From contig DBAU01000077.1 of the NCBI GenBank assembly GCA_002291845.1, positions 1 through 22,890 of the forward strand: 22,890 bases of DNA, given 5' to 3'. Numbering within the stretch: position 1 is the stretch's first letter; every line of letters begins with the position of its first letter. Source of the stretch: Alphaproteobacteria bacterium UBA1002 (lineage in GTDB: Bacteria; Pseudomonadota; Alphaproteobacteria; Rickettsiales; UBA998). The translations under genes and the position numbers were made by a program. The notes under the pieces were generated by a model. It had not been told where the DNA came from. It saw nothing but the letters and a program-made list of their open reading frames with translations, and did no database searches. Shown here piece by piece: positions 13,911-21,970 of this stretch.

Positions 13911-16900
13911 TCCGGCGTTTGCTTTAACTCGTCTTCTAATACTTTTTCCCGCAACTTTGGAGAGCCGCTACGTTGCGCCACCAGCGCATACACCACGGGC
14001 ACAACAAACAGCGTCAATACGGTGGAGAACAAGACCCCCGCAATCACCACAATCCCAATCACGGTGCGCGTTTCTGAGCCAGCACCACTGGTGAGCATTA
14101 AGGGCACGGCGCCCATGACAGTTGTTACGCTCGTCATGATGATGGGACGCAGACGCGTGGAGGAAGCCTCCAGTATCGCTTCTTGGTAGGCGACTCCCTG
14201 GTCTCGCAGCTGGTTGATGAACTCCACAATCAGAATGCCATTTTTTGTCGCCAGACCAACCAGCATGATCATGCCAATCTGGCTGTAAATATTGACCGTG
14301 TATCCCCCCATCCAAAGCCCCAGCAGCGCCCCGGCAATAGCCAATGGAACAGTAAGCAAAATCACAAACGGATGAAGGAAACTCTCAAATTGCCCCGCCA
14401 GAAACAGATACACCACAATCAGCGAGAGCATAAAGACAAGTGAAACAGATGAGCCGGAGCGCTTATACTCAAGCGATTCGCCTTTGTAGTCTATTTTAGC
14501 CTCAGGGGGCAGTACCGCCTTTGCACGCTCCTCCAGAAAGCGCAGGGCTTCACCCAGCGTGTAACCTTGTGCGAGGTTGGATTCGATACTGATCGCCCGC
14601 ACACGGTTGTAACGGTTAAGAGTCAGCGAGTCGGCATACTCCTCGGTGTGTACAAGGTTAGCGAGTGGAATCAAGCGGCCGCTGCGCTCTGAACGTACAT
14701 AGATATTCTCAAGCGTGGAGGGATTGCGCTGCAGCGTGCGCTCGCCTTCCACAATGACATCATATTCCTCTCCGCGATCAATAAAGGTCGTCACCTGCCG
14801 CATGCCCAGCATGGTTTCCAGCGTGCGCCCGATCTGTTCCATCGATACGCCAAGGTCGCCTGCGCGGTCACGGTCAATACGGACGCGCAGCTGCGGCTTG
14901 GTTTCTTTGTAGTCATAATCAAGGCCGACAAGCTGCGGATTCTTTCGCGCCTCTTCCATCAGCAAATCGCGCCAGCGTGCCAGCTCCTCATACGATGCAC
15001 CCCCCAGGACGAATTGCATCGGCTTTTGCAAGCCCACCTGCCCCAGCCCCTGCCGCATGATGGGATAGACATTCACCCCCGGCAAATCACCGAGGCGGGC
15101 GCGCACATCATCCATAATCTCCCACGCCGAGCGCCGGTTGGACCAGTCATCCAGAATCACAATAGCGATACCATTGCTAAAGACATCCGTATCACCAAAC
15201 GAGCGCGGCGCACGAAGCAACATGCGATCAATCTCGCCATTCTTCACCATGGGCATCAGACGCTCTTCAATGGCCTCCAGATGCTGCGATAAATATTCGT
15301 AGGTTGCCCCCTCCGGACCGTTGATGAGCACGAAAAACGAGCCACGGTCTTCCTTAGGGGCAAATTCATCCGGTATTACCTGAAACAAAAACGCAGCGAG
15401 CGCGCCGATGAATGCCAGCCCCGCAAGCGTCAGGCGCGGATGATGTATGCTTTTTTCCAAGGCACGCAAATAGCGCAACCGGCTACGCTCAAACGCAGCA
15501 TCAATACGCTGCGTCAGCCGCCCATGGCTGGCGCCTTGCGGCGCGAGAATCAGCGAAGAAAGCATGGGCCCGAGCGATAACGCGACCAGCGCAGAGAAAA
15601 GCACTGCCGTGGCAATCGCCACGGCAAATTCAGAGAAGAGGCGACCGACCGTGCCTTCCAGAAATGTAATCGGCACAAACACGGCCACGAGAACCAGCGT
15701 CGTCGCGATGACCGCGATCCCCACCTGCCGTGCGCCGCGGAAGGAGGCTACCAATGGGGACTCCCCCAACTCGATACGGCGATAGATATTCTCCAGCACC
15801 ACAATGGCGTCATCCACCACCAGGCCGATAGCCAGCACCAGTGCCAGCAGCGTGAGCAGATTGATGGTGTAGCCCAGCGCCCAAAGCACAATGAAGGTAG
15901 CGATAATGGAAACCGGCACACTCACCGCCGGAATCAACACAGCTCGCCAATTACCCAGAAACAGATAAATCACCAGAATCACCAGCGCGATGGCGATGGC
16001 AAGCGTGAGGTAAACCTCGTGGATGGCACTTTTGATAAAGACCGAGCTGTCATAGCTGCGCTGAAAGCGCATCCCATCCGGCAGACTTGGGGCCAACCGC
16101 GCCGCCTCGGTTTTGGCACGCTCCGCTACTTCCAGCGTATTGGCCGTAGACTGCTTGATAATGCCGATGCCCACCATCGGCTTACCGTTACCACGGAAGA
16201 AATTACGCTCCTCGCGCGGGGCGATCTCTACCCGTGCGATATCACCCAGCCGGACAAGGTAGCCATCCTGGCCTCGGCGTAGCACCAGTTGCTGGAAATC
16301 ATCCGCGTTTTGATAGCCACGCTCCAGCCGCACGGTGAAATCGCGCATACGTGATTCCACATTGCCGGCAGGCAGCTCAATATTTTCAGCGCGCAGCGCA
16401 TTTTCGACATCCTGCACTGTAATATTATGCGCCGCCATTGCTTGTCGGTCGAGCCATACGCGCATGGCCTGCTCCAGCCCGCCGCCCAGCCGGACGCGCG
16501 CGACACCATCCAGCGAGGAGAAGCGATCGACCAGATAGCGATCCGCGTAGTCCGTGATCTCCATCACCGACAACGTGTCACTCTCCAGATTCAGCCAGAG
16601 AATGGGATCGGCATCTGCGTCGACCTTCTGAATCATCGGCGCTTCGATCTCCCGCGGCAGATCCGTCATGGCACCAGAGACACGGTCACGCACATCATTC
16701 GCAGCATTATCGATATCGCGCTCAATGGTGAATTCGATCGAGATGGTGGAGCGTCCGTCCAGCGATGAGGAAGCAATCGACTTGATGCCCTCAATCCCCG
16801 CCAGACGCTCTTCGAGCACTTCGGTAATGCGCGTTTCAACAACACTGGCGGCTGCGCCCGGATAAATTGTTTCAATGGAAACCACCGGCGGATCAACGTC

Positions 16901-17014
16901 CGGATATTCCCGCAGCGGCAGTTTGGCAAACGCCACCATGCCGAATACAATCAGCAGCAGGTTGATGACACTTGCCAGAACGGGACGTTTTACAGAAAGA
17001 TCGGAGAGAAGCAT
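13901..17014 (-). CDS. RND family efflux permease (HAE1/AcrB-MexF type)
   Basis: A 1037-residue inner-membrane proton-driven efflux pump, full length for the hydrophobe/amphiphile (HAE1) RND family. The first transmembrane segment is preceded by LSDLSVKRPVLASVINLLL, and PGAAASVVETRITEVLEERLAGIEGI is the conserved porter-domain start. TM4 contains GLVVDDAIVVLENIYRR with the paired aspartates that carry protons. VFVPITFLEGTVGRLFSEFA (TM6) and the second-half repeat QIGMIMLVGLATKNGILIVEF are also present. The C-terminus is the hydrophilic tail EDELKQTPDQR. It lies 7 nt downstream of its adaptor gene and is probably cotranscribed. The substrate is not predictable. No outer-membrane factor gene follows, so a TolC-like channel must be encoded elsewhere. 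Confidence 0.95.
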   Translation of the reverse strand: MLLSDLSVKRPVLASVINLLLIVFGMVAFAKLPLREYPDVDPPVVSIETIYPGAAASVVETRITEVLEERLAGIEGIKSIASSSLDGRSTISIEFTIERDIDNAANDVRDRVSGAMTDLPREIEAPMIQKVDADADPILWLNLESDTLSVMEITDYADRYLVDRFSSLDGVARVRLGGGLEQAMRVWLDRQAMAAHNITVQDVENALRAENIELPAGNVESRMRDFTVRLERGYQNADDFQQLVLRRGQDGYLVRLGDIARVEIAPREERNFFRGNGKPMVGIGIIKQSTANTLEVAERAKTEAARLAPSLPDGMRFQRSYDSSVFIKSAIHEVYLTLAIAIALVILVIYLFLGNWRAVLIPAVSVPVSIIATFIVLWALGYTINLLTLLALVLAIGLVVDDAIVVLENIYRRIELGESPLVASFRGARQVGIAVIATTLVLVAVFVPITFLEGTVGRLFSEFAVAIATAVLFSALVALSLGPMLSSLILAPQGASHGRLTQRIDAAFERSRLRYLRALEKSIHHPRLTLAGLAFIGALAAFLFQVIPDEFAPKEDRGSFFVLINGPEGATYEYLSQHLEAIEERLMPMVKNGEIDRMLLRAPRSFGDTDVFSNGIAIVILDDWSNRRSAWEIMDDVRARLGDLPGVNVYPIMRQGLGQVGLQKPMQFVLGGASYEELARWRDLLMEEARKNPQLVGLDYDYKETKPQLRVRIDRDRAGDLGVSMEQIGRTLETMLGMRQVTTFIDRGEEYDVIVEGERTLQRNPSTLENIYVRSERSGRLIPLANLVHTEEYADSLTLNRYNRVRAISIESNLAQGYTLGEALRFLEERAKAVLPPEAKIDYKGESLEYKRSGSSVSLVFMLSLIVVYLFLAGQFESFLHPFVILLTVPLAIAGALLGLWMGGYTVNIYSQIGMIMLVGLATKNGILIVEFINQLRDQGVAYQEAILEASSTRLRPIIMTSVTTVMGAVPLMLTSGAGSETRTVIGIVVIAGVLFSTVLTLFVVPVVYALVAQRSGSPKLREKVLEDELKQTPDQR

Positions 17015-17021
17015 CGGATGC

Positions 17022-18110
17022 CTATTGATCAGTCGTCATTGGGGCAGGCTGTACCCCATCTTCCGTATGCGCCTCAACTTCCTGTCCGTGACGGATGTTC
17101 TGCTGGCCGCGAACAACCACTGCGTCTCCTTCGCGCAGGCCATCTGTTATCTCAACACGCCCGTCACGCCGCTCGCCCGTACGAACCTCCACGCGCTGCA
17201 CCGTGCGGTCGTCACCCACAACAAAGGCATAGACCGTTTGGCCCTGCAGCAACAGCGCCTCCTCCGGTACCGTGACGGCCTGGCGCGGGTTCTTTTGTAG
17301 GCTAACGGTCATCAGCATCCCCGGCTTGAGGTGATGCTGCGGGTTTTCGAGCAATGCACGCACGATCAGAGCCCGGGTTTCCGTATCAATCCGTGAGTCC
17401 ACGGAGCTTACCGTACCCGCAAACTGCTGATCCGGATAAGCGGGGCTTTGCGCGCGTACCACACTGCCGATCTGTACACTGGAGAGATAGACCGATGGCA
17501 CCGGAAAATCGAGCTTGATGGTCTCAATATCATCCAATGTGGTAATCAGATCACCCGGCTCGACCAGCGAGCCCACACTCACATAACGCAGGCCCAATAC
17601 GCCGGAAAATGGCGCAGTAATCACCCGATCCCCCACACGCGCCTTCACTTGCTGTACGGCCCGCTCGGCAAGCACTACGGCCGTGCGGCGCTCATCGTAA
17701 AGCCGCTGGGCCACAGCCTTACTGGCCAGCAGCGGCTCAAGACGCTTGAGTTCGCGGCGCTCTTCTTCCAGGCGTGCGTTGGCGGCAGCCAGCTCTGCGG
17801 CCTCCTCCCCTAGTGCCAACGACACAATGGGGGCGCCGACCTCTACCTCCTGCCCATCCTGGAAATGTATTTCCGCAATGGTTTCCGTTACATTGGCCGT
17901 AATATCAAGGGATTCGTTGGCCCGCGCCGTGCCAATGGCTTCCAGCGTGTCGCTCCATGGCTCGAGCTGCGCTGTCACAACCGTCACGCGCGGCAAGCGC
18001 ACTGCAGGCGCTTCCACACCGCCACGGGCAGCCAGCCAAAGACCACCAGCGGACAAAACCGCGATTAAAATCAAAATCTTCTTTTGCTGTCGCGCGTGAG
18101 GTATCTTCAT
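17022..18110 (-). CDS. RND efflux periplasmic adaptor (membrane fusion protein)
   Basis: A 362-residue HlyD/AcrA-like adaptor linking the permease to an outer-membrane channel. The N-terminus has a single hydrophobic anchor (KILILIAVLSAGGLWLAA) after a short basic stretch; no lipobox cysteine is seen, so it is anchored by this segment or cleaved. Next come a lipoyl half-motif (VTETIAEIHFQDGQEVEVGAPIVSL), a coiled-coil hairpin (AAANARLEEERRELKRLEPL...ERAVQQVKARV), the second lipoyl half (ITAPFSGVLGLRYVSVGSLV), and beta-barrel and membrane-proximal domains ending near GLREGDAVVVRGQQ. It is the first gene of the pair, and the ATG at 18110 begins the leftward operon. A local regulator is not apparent, since the adjacent oxyR belongs to the peroxide genes. 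Confidence 0.93.
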   Translation of the reverse strand: MKIPHARQQKKILILIAVLSAGGLWLAARGGVEAPAVRLPRVTVVTAQLEPWSDTLEAIGTARANESLDITANVTETIAEIHFQDGQEVEVGAPIVSLALGEEAAELAAANARLEEERRELKRLEPLLASKAVAQRLYDERRTAVVLAERAVQQVKARVGDRVITAPFSGVLGLRYVSVGSLVEPGDLITTLDDIETIKLDFPVPSVYLSSVQIGSVVRAQSPAYPDQQFAGTVSSVDSRIDTETRALIVRALLENPQHHLKPGMLMTVSLQKNPRQAVTVPEEALLLQGQTVYAFVVGDDRTVQRVEVRTGERRDGRVEITDGLREGDAVVVRGQQNIRHGQEVEAHTEDGVQPAPMTTDQ

Positions 18111-18259
18111 AATCCATGCCTATATTCATGCTTGGAGATAAGGAATATATAAGGAAATTGCATGCACAAAGAACACGGGAAGGATTTTTTTGGTTTCAAG
18201 GGGCCTGAGTTAAAAATATCCGTTGTATAGGGGGTCCATCTCGCACATAATCCTTTACT

Positions 18260-18449
18260 GAAGAGGCGACATGTTTTATGAAGCCGACTCTTCGCTAAAT
18301 CGATCCGAGATAAACCACTCAGGCCTTCGTAAGATTTAGCGGACTTGGGGCCGTCATCGGACCCGGTGTGTCGGGATTTCTCATTTGAAATCAGGGCACT
18401 GACACCGTGGGGCGGTTTTGGGTTAACAAATCTTGCGAGGCTTTATGAG
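18260..18449 (+). ncRNA. Structured mRNA leader resembling the alphaproteobacterial speF motif
   Basis: The spacer upstream of the ornithine decarboxylase gene is rich in paired elements. The longest stem is CGCTAAATC (18293-18301) with GATTTAGCG (18333-18341), extendable by two pairs and enclosing a smaller hairpin (CCGAG with CTC-A-GG). Further down, GATTTC-N6-GAAATC (18375-18392) sits inside CGGTGT (18364-18369) paired with ACACCG (18402-18407). A cis-regulatory RNA named speF is known upstream of ornithine decarboxylase genes in alphaproteobacteria. Gene context and structure match that class; an exact covariance match could not be computed. A short open frame (18271-18339) is embedded. 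The remaining upstream sequence, 18111-18259, shows no gene. Confidence 0.65.
18271..18339 (+). CDS. Candidate leader peptide in the ornithine decarboxylase leader
   Basis: A 22-codon reading frame starts with ATG at 18271, preceded by AAGAGG with five-base spacing, a better ribosome site than many full genes in this window. The product begins MFYEADSSLN and ends HSGLRKI, followed by TAG. Nearly all of the leader's longest stem (18293-18301 with 18333-18341) is inside this frame, so translating ribosomes would open it. In gammaproteobacteria an ornithine-responsive leader peptide (SpeFL) controls speF; this peptide shows no obvious similarity to it. Translation and function here are inference. 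Confidence 0.5.
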   Translation: MFYEADSSLNRSEINHSGLRKI

Positions 18450-19643
18450 ATGGAACAGAGATATTCCTCCGTCCGTTCCCTGGTAGCTGATCTGCGTCCA
18501 GAGAAACCGCTTCACGTATTTCGTCCCAACGCAATCGAGGAAGCAGCTTACTTCTTCATGAATAATTTTAAGGGCCGTATCTGCTACGCAGTCAAGACGA
18601 ACCCTGATCCTATGGTGCTCAAGCATCTGTGGAGTCTGGGCATTACGTCTTTTGACGTGGCGTCAATGCAGGAAATCGAGACGGTGAAGTCTCACCTGCC
18701 GGATGCGCAGCTCTATTTCATGCACACGGTGAAATCCCGTGCGGCCATCCGTAAGGCGTACTTCGAATTCGGCGTGCGCAGCTTTTCCCTCGATACCGAG
18801 GAAGAGCTGTATAAAATCCTCGCCGAAACGGAGAACGCCACGGACCTGCAGCTCTTCGTACGCCTGGCGATTCCGAACACTTACGCGGAGATGAACCTGG
18901 CGGACAAATTCGGCATCAACCTGAGCGAAGCGGCAGAGCTGCTCGAGCTGACGCGCGGATATGCACAGAAACTCGGTGTGTGCTTCCATGTCGGTTCCCA
19001 GTGCATGCATTCGGACGCCTACCGCATTGCGATGCGCATGGCCAAGCAGGTGATTGATGCTGCTGGCGTGCCGGTGGATATGCTTGATGTGGGGGGCGGC
19101 TATCCGTCGATCTACCCCGGCATGAATCCGCCGCCCATCCATACCTACCTGGATGCCATTGAAGAGGAGTTCGAAGCACTCTTCAGCGACGATCAGGTGG
19201 AGCTGATCTGCGAGCCGGGCCGTGCGCTCGTCGCGGAATCAGGCGCGGTCATCGTGCGGGTAGAGCTGCGTAAAGGCCAGAACCTCTACATCAATGATGG
19301 CACCTACGGGAGTCTGTTTGATGCGGGTGGACCTAAGTGGATCTTCCCAGTGCGACTCATCCGTCCGGATGGTCCGCATTCCGCCAGCTTGTTGCCGTTC
19401 AGCTTCTTCGGGCCGACCTGCGACACGCTCGACTTCATGAAGGGACCGTTCTACCTGCCTGAGGATATCAGTGAGGGCGATTACATCGAAGTCGGCCAGC
19501 TGGGTGCTTACGGGCGCACCATGGGCACTGCGTTCAACGGCTTCACGCCCGAGGATGGCACCCCCTGGGTGGACGAGCCGCCCTTGATGAGCCTTTACGG
19601 CGAGCATGTCGAGGCACCGGAGGTGTTAGAGATCGCCGCTTAA
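18450..19643 (+). CDS. Ornithine decarboxylase (PLP-dependent, alanine racemase fold)
   Basis: A 397-residue cytoplasmic enzyme converting ornithine to putrescine (members of the family can also accept lysine or related amino acids). The PLP lysine is Lys49 in CYAVKTNPDP. FHVGSQ (His180), DVGGGYPSIYP (about 213-222) and CEPGRALVAESG (254-265) bind PLP phosphate and ring. GPTCDTLD with Cys324 and Asp325 is the substrate/dimer motif, and QLGAYGRTMGTAFNGF closes the active site. The ATG at 18450 follows GAGG with nine-base spacing; the frame is open to a TTG at 18345, but that runs through the structured leader. It is controlled most probably by the speF-like leader. It shares a polyamine function with the deoxyhypusine-synthase-like gene 170 nt downstream. 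Confidence 0.93.
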   Translation: MEQRYSSVRSLVADLRPEKPLHVFRPNAIEEAAYFFMNNFKGRICYAVKTNPDPMVLKHLWSLGITSFDVASMQEIETVKSHLPDAQLYFMHTVKSRAAIRKAYFEFGVRSFSLDTEEELYKILAETENATDLQLFVRLAIPNTYAEMNLADKFGINLSEAAELLELTRGYAQKLGVCFHVGSQCMHSDAYRIAMRMAKQVIDAAGVPVDMLDVGGGYPSIYPGMNPPPIHTYLDAIEEEFEALFSDDQVELICEPGRALVAESGAVIVRVELRKGQNLYINDGTYGSLFDAGGPKWIFPVRLIRPDGPHSASLLPFSFFGPTCDTLDFMKGPFYLPEDISEGDYIEVGQLGAYGRTMGTAFNGFTPEDGTPWVDEPPLMSLYGEHVEAPEVLEIAA

Positions 19644-19644
19644 A

Positions 19645-19718
19645 CGTCATTACGAGTGCAGCGAAGCAATCCAGACGATGGTTTGGATTGCTTCGTCGCT
19701 TAACTCCTCGCAATGACG
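19645..19718. repeat. REP-like palindromic repeat (CGTCATT...AATGACG)
   Basis: A 74-nt imperfect palindrome starts two bases after the ornithine decarboxylase stop. Left arm: CGTCATTACGAG followed by GCGAAGCAATCCA. Right arm: TGGATTGCTTCG, then CTCCTCGCAATGACG. This arm sequence belongs to a dispersed repeat type widely scattered between genes in many bacteria. As RNA it forms a long hairpin and may end the decarboxylase transcript. Confidence 0.75.
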
Positions 19719-19730
19719 GATGAATAGTAA

Positions 19731-19795
19731 ATGCCATTCCAGCAAAGGCTGGAAACCAGATAAACCCACGATTTGATTCCAACTTACGTTGGCAT
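19731..19795. repeat. Second REP-like element with ATGCCA/TGGCAT ends
   Basis: A 65-nt element has inverted ends ATGCCA (19731-19736) and TGGCAT (19790-19795). It contains two hairpins: TTCCAGC-AAAG-GCTGGAA (19737-19754) and CCAAC-TTAC-GTTGG near the right end. It resembles the common TCATTCCAGC...GCTGGAA class of dispersed intergenic repeats and sits directly before the ribosome site of the next gene. Confidence 0.65.
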
Positions 19796-19813
19796 CGCAA
19801 AGGAGAAGAGACC

Positions 19814-20860
19814 ATGAAACAGGCCACCCAAGCTAAGCCCGATATGAAAGCGCAATTGCTGTCGAAGGAAGTACAGCACATCGACATCACCTCGTTCGAT
19901 GCGCGGCCGATCATTGATCAGATGAGCCATATGTCCTTCACTTCGCGGGACACTGCGCGTGCCGCCAGCATTTACAATATGATGCTGAACGACAAATCCT
20001 GCTCCATCATCCTGACGCTGGCAGGCTCCACCTCAGCCGGAGGCTGCATGAAACTCTATGCCGACCTCATCAAGAACAACATGGTGGATGCCATTGTCTC
20101 CACCGGTGCCAGCATCGTGGATATGGATTTCTTCGAGGCGCTCGGCTTCAAGCATTACCAGGCGAACGAAATCCCGGATGACCGCATCCTGCGCGACCTC
20201 TACATCGACCGTATTTATGATACCTACATCGATGAAGAGTCTCTGCAGGCGTGCGATCATACCATTCTGGAAATCGCCAATTCGCTGGAGCCACGTGCCT
20301 ACAGCTCCCGTGAATTCATCCGTGAGATGGGCCGCTGGCTGGCGGAAGGCGGCGCGAAGAAGAAGGACTCCCTCGTCCAGCTCGCCTACGAGCATGACGT
20401 GCCCATCTTCTGCCCGGCCTTCACGGACAGCTCCGCCGGGTTCGGCCTGGTGAAGCATCAGGTGGACAATCCCAAGCGCCATATGACCATCGACTCCATC
20501 GCAGACTTCCGCGAACTCACCGACATCAAGATCAAGGCGGGAACCACCGGTCTGTTGATGATCGGCGGCGGGGTACCGAAGAACTTTGTGCAGGACACCG
20601 TGGTATGCGCGGAAATCCTCGGCAAGGAAGTTGATATGCATAAATATGCCATCCAGATCACGGTGGCAGATGTGCGTGACGGCGCCTGCTCATCCTCTAC
20701 GCTGAAGGAAGCCTGCAGCTGGGGCAAAGTGGATGTCGCTTATGAGCAAATGGTCTATGCGGAAGCCACCTCGGTAATTCCGCTCATTGCCAGCGACGCG
20801 TACCACCGCGGTGCATGGAAAACCCGTGAGAAGCGCCGCTTCGCAAAACTGTTTGCCTAA
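19814..20860 (+). CDS. Deoxyhypusine synthase-family enzyme (bacterial polyamine aminobutyl transferase)
   Basis: A 348-residue NAD-dependent enzyme of the deoxyhypusine synthase superfamily. TLAGSTSAGG (69-78) and VSTGASIVDMD (95-105) are NAD-binding motifs. GGGVPKNF carries Lys256, equivalent to the catalytic lysine that forms the enzyme-aminobutyl intermediate in deoxyhypusine synthase. Bacteria lack eIF5A, so the acceptor must be a small amine rather than a protein lysine; databases call such proteins deoxyhypusine synthase-like or 1,9-bis(guanidino)-5-aza-nonane synthase. Beside ornithine decarboxylase, making a longer polyamine such as homospermidine or a related product is the best inference. 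The ATG at 19814 follows AAGGAGAAG. A strong intrinsic terminator follows the gene. Confidence 0.88.
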   Translation: MKQATQAKPDMKAQLLSKEVQHIDITSFDARPIIDQMSHMSFTSRDTARAASIYNMMLNDKSCSIILTLAGSTSAGGCMKLYADLIKNNMVDAIVSTGASIVDMDFFEALGFKHYQANEIPDDRILRDLYIDRIYDTYIDEESLQACDHTILEIANSLEPRAYSSREFIREMGRWLAEGGAKKKDSLVQLAYEHDVPIFCPAFTDSSAGFGLVKHQVDNPKRHMTIDSIADFRELTDIKIKAGTTGLLMIGGGVPKNFVQDTVVCAEILGKEVDMHKYAIQITVADVRDGACSSSTLKEACSWGKVDVAYEQMVYAEATSVIPLIASDAYHRGAWKTREKRRFAKLFA

Positions 20861-20875
20861 TGCTATTCGATACGA

Positions 20876-20912
20876 AACCCTACATCCTGATTGACAGGGT
20901 GTGGGGTTTTTT
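20876..20912 (+). terminator. Intrinsic terminator of the deoxyhypusine synthase-like gene
   Basis: AACCCTACATCCTG (20876-20889) pairs with CAGGGTGTGGGGTT (20895-20908) over 14 bp, with two G-U pairs and a short loop. The T run 20907-20912 follows at once. This is a classic Rho-independent terminator 16 nt after the stop codon, separating the polyamine genes from the FAH gene. Confidence 0.88.
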
Positions 20913-20985
20913 CGCGTTTGGCCACATCGGTTGACCCCACGCGGCAGGTTTGCCATACCACCGTGATACTGCAAGGGAGATAATT

Positions 20986-21849
20986 ATGCGTCTAGCTGTG
21001 CTTCGCGTCGAAGATTTTCCAGTTCCCGTGATTGTGGACGCAGCACGCGCGTATCCGCTGTGGGATCTGGCTCCCGATGCGCCAGAGACCTGGGGGGAAA
21101 TGCTAGCATGGCTTCATCTTCCCGAGACCCGCGCCGCTTTGGCCAGCGCCCTGCCCCATGCCACGCCCCTGCCCCAGCCTTACCACTACATGCCCCCCAT
21201 TGCCCCGAGCAGCCGCATTCTTTGTGTGGGATTGAATTACCGTGACCACGCCGAAGAAGGTAAACAGGCGATTCCTGAGACACCGGTTTTCTTCATCCGC
21301 TTTCCCTCCTCGTTTGTGGGGCATCAGGAAGCGCTGGTGGCGCCAAAGCTCTCCGATAAGTACGATTTTGAAGCAGAGCTGGCAGTGGTGATTGGCCGCG
21401 AAGGCCGTCATATTCCCAAGGCGGAGGCGTTGGATCATATACTTGGCTATACCATTGGTTTTGATGGCTCCGTGCGTGACTATCAAAAGCGCACGCAGCA
21501 ATGGACGCTGGGCAAGAACTTTGATGAGAGCGGCGCACTCGGGCCGGAGATAATTTTTGCTGATGCTCTGCCTGTCGGCGCGGTTGGCCTAAGCGTGCAA
21601 ACCCTGTTGAATGGCACGCTGATGCAGAACGGGAATACCGCGGATATGATTTTCGATGTGGCACACCTGATCGCAACGCTTTCGGAAGCGATCACGCTGC
21701 AGCCGGGCGATGTGCTTCTCACCGGGACGCCTGCTGGCGTAGGGTTTGCCCGTCGTCCGCCGGTCTATCTGCAGCCCGGTGATCAGCTTGAAACACGGAT
21801 TGAGCTCATAGGTTCTTTACATAATCGCGTGGCCAAAGAGTTGCCTTAA
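20986..21849 (+). CDS. Fumarylacetoacetate hydrolase (FAH) family protein
   Basis: A 287-residue metal-dependent hydrolase/isomerase. ILCVGLNYRDHAEEG begins the FAH core; FEAELAVVIGREG supplies two metal-ligand glutamates, and GYTIGFDGSVRDYQ and WTLGKNFDESGALGPEI are conserved. The end of the core is SEAITLQPGDVLLTGTPAGVG. An N-terminal ~75-residue domain (RLAVLRVEDFPVPVIVDA...) is also typical of the two-domain group that includes 2-hydroxyhepta-2,4-diene-dioate isomerases and acylpyruvate hydrolases. The exact substrate cannot be assigned. The ATG at 20986 is used because AAGGGAGA lies just upstream; the longer frame from 20950 has no ribosome site. The gene follows the terminator of the polyamine gene, so it has its own promoter. 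Confidence 0.9.
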   Translation: MRLAVLRVEDFPVPVIVDAARAYPLWDLAPDAPETWGEMLAWLHLPETRAALASALPHATPLPQPYHYMPPIAPSSRILCVGLNYRDHAEEGKQAIPETPVFFIRFPSSFVGHQEALVAPKLSDKYDFEAELAVVIGREGRHIPKAEALDHILGYTIGFDGSVRDYQKRTQQWTLGKNFDESGALGPEIIFADALPVGAVGLSVQTLLNGTLMQNGNTADMIFDVAHLIATLSEAITLQPGDVLLTGTPAGVGFARRPPVYLQPGDQLETRIELIGSLHNRVAKELP

Positions 21850-21970
21850 TCTCCCAATTTCAGCAAGAGATACGCAAAGGAAGCAGGAGGGATCTAATCA
21901 CTGCCCTGTGTTTGTGCAATGTCATCAAATTGACTTTTATTCGTGCTACACCATAAATAGGAGGGCATTT

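Noticed and set aside
18345..18449. N-terminal extension of ornithine decarboxylase from a TTG
   Set aside because: The region is part of the structured leader, and the ATG at 18450 has a ribosome site and the family-typical N-terminus.
20033..20641. 202-codon minus-strand frame
   Set aside because: It is antisense to the deoxyhypusine synthase-like gene and has no family match.
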